Shown here piece by piece: positions 57,219-64,000 of a DNA stretch of 64,000 bases. The stretch lies in the NCBI GenBank assembly GCA_013407085.1, contig JACCGJ010000641.1, positions 1 through 64,000 of the forward strand, written 5' to 3'. A model generated the notes under the pieces. It saw nothing but the letters and a program-made list of their open reading frames with translations, was not told the origin of the DNA and searched no databases. Positions within the stretch are counted from its first letter, which is position 1. Each line of letters starts with the position of its first letter. Position numbers and translations under genes: made by a program. This stretch comes from Atriophallophorus winterbourni. Its lineage: Eukaryota > Platyhelminthes > Trematoda > Plagiorchiida > Microphallidae.

Positions 57219-57743
57219 GTGACGGACCAGACAATAACGAATGTCACTTTTTTGGAGCGAAGCGAAGTGCGAAGCGAATTTTCGAAGTGCCCTAACTGCC
57301 CTTCGCAACTTCGCTTCGCTTTAAATCCCAAAGCGAAGTATTCGTTATTGTCTGTGACGAACATTACCGTGAAAAATCCCCAAGAGTCAGATATGAAGAA
57401 TTTGGAAATCATGGCCAAATTTAATAAACCAGATATGGGGATAGCAGATCAAAATCTGTATTCATTGATTTTGAGTTTGTCTGAGTCAGTACAAATTTAT
57501 GAAATGTTATCAACTAGGCCATCAGAGAATTTTCAATCTTTAGATATCTATTGCCTTTGCATGGAAGGTGCATGCATCGGTCGGCCAAATATTCGCAAGC
57601 AATTTATTGTATATATCAGAAAGAACATGAACCAGAAAATATTATCGGATAAAATATGCGTTGTATACTCGAATTTATACGACACATTCTTCCGAATGAA
57701 CATCATGCATTACTCTTTTCAAAGTTGTGTTGTCTTGCATTGA
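57219..57743 (+). CDS. Orphan 174-codon ORF overlapping the MITE (uncertain)
   Basis: Longest open frame not explained by an element. It starts at an ATG just before the MITE, reads through it, then has about 128 further codons (ITVKNPQESDMKNLEIMAKF...). No domain, signal peptide or membrane segment is recognised. The last part could be an exon remnant or chance. I do not recognise it. Confidence 0.2.
   Translation: MTDQTITNVTFLERSEVRSEFSKCPNCPSQLRFALNPKAKYSLLSVTNITVKNPQESDMKNLEIMAKFNKPDMGIADQNLYSLILSLSESVQIYEMLSTRPSENFQSLDIYCLCMEGACIGRPNIRKQFIVYIRKNMNQKILSDKICVVYSNLYDTFFRMNIMHYSFQSCVVLH
57228..57354. mobile_element. hAT-like MITE (127 bp)
   Basis: Perfect 15-bp terminal inverted repeats, CAGACAATAACGAAT at 57228-57242 and its reverse complement at 57340-57354. 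Flanked by 8-bp direct repeats TGACGGAC (57220-57227) and TGACGAAC (57355-57362), one mismatch. The interior holds GCGAAGCGAAG sub-repeats on both arms. CA-starting ends with an 8-bp duplication are typical of hAT-type non-autonomous elements. No transposase. Confidence 0.7.
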
Positions 57744-57824
57744 ATCGAAGCACCGTGTCATGTGAGGTTAGCAGCTGTAATCATCATTCAAGTTGAAGTG
57801 AAATATATTCTGAAAATGGCCGCT

Positions 57825-57980
57825 TTTTGAGTGCTCACATCCTCTAAACTTACACCCCACAACAGGTTTTTGACAATTTGCTTTCATTCGGTGGAGGCAG
57901 TAAGATTAGATTTAATGAGACATGAAACAGTGGTGAGCAACGTTATACTTTAACGGCACTGTTAATCAGATTATCACAGC
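57825..57980 (-). repeat. Family C copy, decayed
   Basis: gtgctcacatcctctaaact, caccccacaacaggttttt, gcagtaagattagatttaat, gaaacagtggtgagcaacgt in family order. The core is lost (ttcattcggtgg on the plus strand). Confidence 0.45.
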
Positions 57981-58714
57981 CAACTTTCGGATGTCCCATC
58001 TATAAAATAAATGTGAAATATTAATATATAATGTATTATATTGATGACTAGAATATCTTTGTTAATAGTCTATTTGCTTCTAATTCCAAAAAAAAATTAT
58101 GATGATTTTGATATCAATTGGAACGACTTCCCGCCTAACGACATGTGAAGAATCTAAAATTTAAGATAAAATATAGGATGAAACAAACCGAGAATGACAT
58201 CTAGTAATGAGCCAAAAAGGCCGCAACTTTAGATTTTATGGTTATTTTTCTCCCACCATAGTAAAGTGAACTTCAATGTTGATTGCTCTGGTCGCTAAAT
58301 GAACCAAATTTTAGTTCCTATACTTAAATTGCATGAAACGAAACAGACTGTTTAGTCATTCGAAATGCTGTGCAAAATGAAAAAAATCATGAGATTGCGA
58401 TGTACATTGACCAAAAAAGGACAACAACAACAACAAATTGCGCAAAATATTTTAATTTGAGCTCATTTGACCATAATTATGCAATACGAATCTTCAAAAG
58501 CCAAAATTGTCGCTCTCGTAAACATCTGAAATAAAACGCCCAAGCTAAAATACAGCGTTATGTTTTCCCTGTATTGAAGCATACTGGGTCGTCTCAAACG
58601 AAAATTAATATATTTCAAATTCTATTTTATTATAATTTTTCATCCGTCTTAGATCTCGTTTGATTTGATGTGGATAATGAAACTAAAATCCGACCTATAA
58701 AACCAATCTCATCT

Positions 58715-59130
58715 TGGTAATGTGTTGCTCACATCCCCCGCACTTACACACTACTATCGGTTTCTGGTTGTATGTCGTCATCATGTGGAGACAGTTCAGT
58801 GAGCCTTGAAACAGTGGATAAGTGGCACACAGAGTTATACTTGAATGCCACTGTTACATAGGGTTCGTACAACGAACCACGATGTTCAAACACAGAATCA
58901 CATAGTGATTCGTGGTCAAGCACTCAAGGCGCTTATGGATGACCAAAGTAATGTGTTGCTCACATCCCCCGAAAGTACACTCCACTGCCGGTTTCTGGCT
59001 GTTTGCCGTCCAGGTATGATTAGGTTCAGTGAGACTTGAAACAGTGGATAAGTGGTAAAAAAAGTTATACTTGAATGCCACTATTGCATAGGGTTCGTAC
59101 AACGAACCACAATGTTCGAACTCACCATAC
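58715..59130 (-). repeat. Family C tandem dimer (231-bp unit)
   Basis: gtgttgctcacatcccccg occurs at 58722 and 58953, period 231 bp. First motif 58747-58790 (-): AUGAUGA core, GAAA intact, CCGAUA. Second 58981-59020 (-): about 12 nt deleted across the core. Body hairpins gggttcgtacaacgaacc and aatcacatagtgatt are intact in the first unit. Confidence 0.7.
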
Positions 59131-59139
59131 TTTTTGATA

Positions 59140-60770
59140 TTCTGAATGTAGTCCTTACTACTGGTGTGTGTATGATGGGAATACAATTAAATGAGCTTTT
59201 TAAACCACGTAAATGTTTGCTAATATAGAACGTATAATTTAGAAATTTTGTATCAATTATTAACTGAGATCAAGTTTACCCCGTTCATATGAAGTGTTTA
59301 TCTTTTACTGTTGACTAATCCTGTACAATAAAATCTGATGTATAAAACTTTCGTTCAAAGCTGAAATTTATGCATTCCCTATATTTTTAACCTATGAATA
59401 CTGTAAAGTATTTGCTTTTTAGACCATTGAATAGCTCTGAATTACTGTGTACGTTAAGTCAGACAACTTGCTTTAACTGACAACTCAATCCTATATTCGC
59501 TATCAAGTTCCAATCAAACCGAGCCTCTTTCACGGAGAATTTACCGGTCAAGCACTCAAGATGTTATCTCAAACTAACCTCAATCTCTTCATTTGATGTT
59601 TGTTTCTCTTCCAAAACATTTAAGATAATAAATAATAAATATATTGCAATATTGTGATAAAGTAATTCTAAAGAGGTGATATATTTCGTATTCTGAAACA
59701 AGAGTTTGAAAAATAGATAATCAAATCACTTAAATCAAATCAATAAGGATTGGGACGCATTTAAGTCAAATTTCTGAGGTTTCTCTTAGAATCATGGAAT
59801 GCAATCAAATAAGGAAAGAAATGCTTCTGAATCGAATTATGTCTAATGCTTACTATTCTTAAATTTGACCCATTTCAAATTCGTTTTTTCTGACTTTGCT
59901 ATCTTAATAAACTGTCTCGTTTTGCTGTAAAAATTGTAAATCGTAAAAAGTGTCTAAATTATGTTTCACAAGTGCATTGAATACGTAAGTTTGTGATATT
60001 ATTAAGGAGTTTAGCCTACAGATTACTATTCGTAATAATTTAGGCATCATAGTATCAACAAATTTATCCATGGATTGTATAAGTATTGTTCTTCCATGAT
60101 CATAAAGTTAGGTATTACATTCGATTTTCGGTCTCTGGTAATACAATATGCGCTGCGGAGCGTGATATTATCATAAGCTTGCGATGAGCACCCGTCATCG
60201 ACTGGGAGAGAAATAGACTGTTCACCGTCAAGTGACTCACCTTATATTTACACTGTATTTCTTTGATAAATCCATAGCTGCAACGAAATTTCGATTGTGA
60301 ATAAGCGGCATTGAATCCACGAACATTAGAGCATGACTATAAAACTGTTTTAATGCATTTAACCCTACACGATAAACAGGTTCCATTAAAAACAAAATAA
60401 TCCGAATAAATTTCAGTGAAATATTCGGTTGAGGTCACGTGTGGCTGCAAAATTACGATTAGCTTCTGTGACGCATATTATACTGTTTGCGATGATGGTA
60501 ATGATGATGACTTCCTTTTTCAATATCAAATATAGGTATGCACATCCACAATGAAATCTGAATGCGTCAAATGTTGAATGGTACTGCTCAACCTCACGTA
60601 ATGTTTAACGAAATATACAGGACCTGGTTACTCAGTTGAGTTTGAGAAGCATCTTCGTGATTCTTTTTTTTAGCTTTCAACAGCTAAACCCGCTCCTTGA
60701 GGCTTGAGGCTGGAGCCTCAAAATATGTCTAAGCCGATTGGTCAAAAGCTAATTTTTGGAAAGGAGGATC
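59140..60770. other. No recognised feature
   Basis: AT-rich spacer with many stops in all frames. Expected to be intron if the PPEF 5' half lies beyond 64 kb. Confidence 0.45.
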
Positions 60771-60779
60771 TTTGTTCAA

Positions 60780-60935
60780 TACCATGAATTTAACCCAATC
60801 TGCATGTGTGTGCACATTGTAATAAACCGTTCTTCCACTGCTTTAAGCGTATGCTGATCCTGATTCTACTATCCCTACCTGATGAGTGCAAATAGCACGA
60901 AACCGGTCATGGGGTGTGTAATTCTTTTGAGCCTA
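60780..60935 (+). repeat. Family A copy carrying a nearly intact hammerhead
   Basis: 5'-shortened unit (ttaacccaatctgcatgtgt, ccactgctttaagc, gatcctgatt) leading into the ribozyme at 60873-60914. The sequence then diverges after gggtgtgtaatt. Confidence 0.65.
60873..60914 (+). ncRNA. Hammerhead ribozyme, family A, near-intact
   Basis: CCCUAC, CUGAUGA, GUGC-AAAUA-GCAC, GAAA, CCGGUC, AUGGGG. Core, stem II and stem III are perfect; stem I has one C-A mismatch next to the cleavage site. Predicted to cleave, perhaps slowly. Confidence 0.75.
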
Positions 60936-61764
60936 AAATCTTTCAATCTAGGTAATGTCGAAGGATCAAGCAAAATGCTAGACTAACATTTTGCGTTCCT
61001 GATTATCATATATAACTCTACCTTAAGCGGATCAATTATAGCTCAGTTTTCACCTGCTTATCGATGATTTTGAACTGTTTATCTTTCATAGCCTCAACGT
61101 GTCATCGAAATCAAAAACAAGAATACATTCATAAGTGTATCAACACGATTTTAATTGTGTGAATGCCAATAGAACAAATCCCTATCCTTTAAAAGTATTT
61201 TCAGGGTTTTCGAATTAGTCAAACGGCTATCACATTCCCAGTGAAGATCAGTTTTGTTTGTTGTTAGCGACTCTGAAGAAACATTAAAAGTGCTCTAGGT
61301 AAAAAATATGTTCACTAATAAATTTTCATAGTTATTAGATAACTCAGGCCATGGATCATGTGTTCAAATACGGTGAGGCAATAAAGGTCATATTGTGGAG
61401 GTCGGAAGTACATTTCGATGAGTACTGATCACGAACTTTCGAATGTTACCCTTCGGTACAACTTAAGAACAGAAAGCGTTTAAATGACCGAAGACGACAA
61501 TTTCGAAGCAGTGATAATTCAGGTTTCGGACGGATTGCATTAGAACGATTCAAGTGACAAGTTGTTCTGAAGCATTGGAAGCTGAAGATTGTCAACTGCA
61601 ATCAAATGATATGCAATTTGTCAAAGTCTGACAAAACTAGCCCTGTATGGTAATGGGTTGAAATTTTGCTGTTGGCACAAGATCGACTGACAAATCTGAT
61701 CGATGCGTCAACCGGGACAGACACGATTCGGGACAGTGTTCTGGTTTTAATTTTTTGTTTGAAT

Positions 61765-62115
61765 CCAGATTTTTATTAATAAGTATTATACGACGTTCGA
61801 AAAGCAGGACGGAAGCACACGACCGGTTTCGCGGTTGTTGGGTAAATCCTCATTTACAAATTGAAATTTAGCTTCCATGTGAGGACTAAGCCAAGTCCCA
61901 CAAGCGGCGCAATGCAGCACCGGTAACTGTTCGGGATATTTTTCAACATTCCAATAACAGCACGATGGTTAGTTTTTAATTGAAGCCAGCTTTTTATTAA
62001 TAAGTAGTATATGACTTTCGAAAAGCAGGACGGAAGCACACGACCGGTGTCGCGGTTGTTGCCGCTCATCAAGTATGTGTATCCGTTACCTGAGATTCGT
62101 ACGCCCATCTGACTT
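61765..62115 (-). repeat. Family B tandem dimer (221-bp unit)
   Basis: ttttattaataagta...cgaaaagcaggacggaagca recurs at 61771 and 61992, period 221 bp. The first ribozyme (61809-61840) is cut off after ggttgttg. The second (62036-62078) reads ACAUAC, UUGAUGA, GCGG-CAACAA-CCGC, GACA, CCGGUC, GUGUGC on the minus strand: stems perfect, two core positions mutated. Confidence 0.65.
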
Positions 62116-62127
62116 TGTGCTAAATCC

Positions 62128-62395
62128 AATTATTTGTTGTCTGCGTAATAAACGCGTTTGACCAATCGGCTTTGTATTGTGTTGTGGGACACATGGGTGA
62201 ACGCAACTGACCCTCGGCAGGTTGACCTCAGGTTTAAATCGGGAAGCAAACTTCAAGTGGTAATTAATGTTGGACCTATGAAACGGAAATGGGACAAGTG
62301 GCTAGAAGTTCGCCAGGTGCCATTCGTTGACCTTAAATGGCCTGACCCAATCATTTCCCAACCCTTACAATATGATTTCATCGTTTAAACACAGT
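62128..62395 (+). repeat. Unclassified interspersed repeat D, copy 3
   Basis: gtctgcgtaataaacgcg, accaatcggc, tgttgtgggacacatgggtg, caggttgacctcagg. Directly follows the family B dimer. Confidence 0.4.
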
Positions 62396-62469
62396 TCTGA
62401 GACGTTGGGTACGTTATTTAAGAGCGATCTGGAATCCATAGTCACGAAAAGAATGTTTGAAAGGAATAA

Positions 62470-62640
62470 GTTGGAGCATATTTTATTGGTAACATATTGC
62501 TTCAGACACAGAAGCTTTGTCAGACCAGTGATGTCTGTATGAACAATGTTCATTTTTAAATTGCATTTACCCGATTAATTCGAAGTTATCTAAGATAGAC
62601 AGGCAAGATCCAGATCAATTGATACATTTTTATGCTGTGT
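62470..62640 (-). ncRNA. Penelope tail with decayed hammerhead-type motif (family P)
   Basis: Minus strand at 62482-62530: ACUGGU, CUGACAA (mutated core), GCUUCUGUG...GAAGC, AAUA where GAAA is expected, UGUUACCAAU. Flanking sequence to 62640 matches the 3' flank of the 45-kb Penelope ORF (agacaggcaagatc, tgctgtgt). Confidence 0.55.
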
Positions 62641-62879
62641 CAATCCCTCGATTGTTTAGTTTGTGTGCTGGTGTAATCAACTTCCATCGACCGATAAAGC
62701 AGCTTAAGTCATCCATGGGAACATTTGTGGTCATGCAAATTAGTCCTTACACTTGATCTGACTAAGCATCTTTGTCAAAAGCTAAACCTATTAAAAATCT
62801 ACCCTAACCGATCGCTTTCAAAACTTTCTTTACGTATTTATACACATAAGTATTCTAGAGACTTAAGTTTGACCACATT

Positions 62880-64000
62880 CTTCTAACCGTGACACTTAAG
62901 GGAGTATAAAGAAGTTCCAATAAGCGATATCACGCATGATGGAGATCAAACCCAAAATAATTTATCGTATGGTTAATGATCAAGCTAAGGTGAAACCTGA
63001 AGTTGCGCCTATGAATACGTCAGCTGAACCAACAACAACTGCAACAGAAACTGCTGAAGCTTTAGCCACGTTTTATTCATCTGTACTCAGCCTGAGGGAA
63101 CATGGAATTTACATCCCAAATCAAACCATTTCAACCACGGTTGACAAGAGTGAAATAAATGTAACGTCGAAACGCGTCCTTCAAGCTTTATTTAATCTTA
63201 AAACCGGGAAGTCTCTTGGGGCCGACGGAATAACCCCGCAAATATTGAAGCAATGTGCAAATTTGTTATACAAACCACATACCTGTTCAAACAAACACTG
63301 GCAAATGGTGTGATTACTACAGATTGGAAACGCGAAATAATTTCTCCAGCTTATAAAGATGGAAATCGCTCTGATGTTTCTAATTGCCGACCGTTACTCT
63401 GTTACCTGTTATTTCTAAATTACTTGAGCGCCACATTGTTGACAATCTAATGAAACATTTCGAAAACAATCAGTTGCTTTCGAGGAAACAGCATGAATTT
63501 AGACGAAATTATTCCTGTTTATCTAATTTACTGATAACGCTGGATGATTGAACACAATCGGTATCGATATCTCAAAAGCAGTTGATCGTGTTGGCCATAC
63601 CCTACTACTGCAGAAGCGTGAAAGACTTAGTATCACTAGAAGGTTGTTAGATTGGCTAAATGACTACCAAACAAATCGCAATACATAGGTACGTGTTGAC
63701 GGTGCATTATCAAAACCAATTGCAGTAACTAGCGGAGTTCCCACAAGTTTCAGTCCTTGGTCCGATCCTCTTTCTGGTTTATTTCAATGGAGTACCGGAA
63801 ATTTTTCGATGTAACATTTCGTTATTTGCGGATGACATAAATATATGGCGTTGTATTCGTCGACCAGGAGACTGTCTGATATTACAAAAAGATATTGATA
63901 CGCTTCACAGCTGGTCGTTGAAGAACAAACTGCTGTTTAACTTCAACAAATACATGCTCATAAATGTGGGGAATCGAGTAGAGTTCACGTACCATATAGG
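62880..64000 (+). pseudogene. CR1-like LINE, RT N-terminal half, runs off the window
   Basis: KPKIIYRMVNDQAKVKPEVA, ALFNLKTGKSLGADGITPQI, then WKREIISPAYKDGNRSDVSN, CRPLL (RT block 1-2), VDRVGHTLLLQK-like (motif A region, about 63575), GVPTSFSPWSDPL (motif B region), SLFADDINIWR (motif C, about 63820), KDIDTLHSWSLKNKLLFNFN. Frameshifts near 63310, 63420 and 63550. The same superfamily as the 9.4-11.5-kb copy but another subfamily. Confidence 0.8.

Noticed and set aside
60655..60680. Minus-strand KNHED-like codons as a PPEF exon (GNHED motif)
   Set aside because: The residue before is Lys in an A-run, LNRG is absent, and the following codons do not match the phosphatase fold.

Overview
This is a eukaryotic window with roughly 40% G+C by eye, dominated by intron-sized spacers and decayed retroelements. 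The mixture suggests a flatworm, most likely a digenean fluke: Penelope-like elements with GIY-YIG domains, RTE and CR1-like LINEs, hammerhead-ribozyme repeats, and a gene with short exons and kilobase introns. The species cannot be named from the sequence. There are no operons, CRISPR arrays, rRNA genes or tRNA genes.

The one host gene I can support is the 3' half of a PPEF/rdgC-type Ser/Thr protein phosphatase with EF hands, on the minus strand from 56127 down to 47288. Seven exons join in frame into 364 codons plus a stop. They encode the second half of the phosphatase domain and three EF hands (first degenerate, last two canonical). The IQ motif and first metal-binding motifs were not found and probably lie beyond 64 kb. 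The introns hold LINE ends, Penelope tails and ribozyme repeats.

Mobile elements fill most of the rest. Penelope-like elements: a decayed copy at about 7.15-9.18 kb (-), a well-preserved copy at 44.99-46.47 kb (-) with one frameshift between RT and GIY-YIG, a 3' end at 53.63 kb (+) and a scrap at 46.56 kb (-). An RTE LINE at 41384-42831 (-) is nested in a CR1-like LINE (44.54 to 41.03 kb, -); a second RTE 3' fragment lies at 34055-34307. At least ten other CR1-like fragments occur, four with a TTGAATC-like heptamer tail. A 127-bp hAT-like MITE lies at 57228-57354.

The most striking layer is a set of short repeats carrying hammerhead-ribozyme motifs, more than 30 in four families. Family A has stem II GUGC/GCAC and a 233-bp tandem unit. 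Family B has stem II GCGG/CCGC and a 221-bp unit. Family C has an atypical stem II base and a 231-241-bp unit. Family P belongs to Penelope 3' ends. Copies occur as tandem units, as in retrozymes, or as inverted pairs that in five arrays (one a duplicate) have the minus-strand ribozyme on the left and the plus-strand one on the right. The best preserved is 219-260 (-), where all three stems and the catalytic core can be paired by eye. I infer non-autonomous retrozyme-like elements whose circular RNAs could be reverse transcribed by a Penelope RT.

A roughly 3-kb segment is present twice (20226-23238 and 24239-27235), separated by exactly 1000 N, so it is either a tandem duplication or a scaffolding artefact. 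Exon borders are inferred from splice signals and reading frame; repeat borders are accurate to about 10-30 bp unless exact coordinates are argued.
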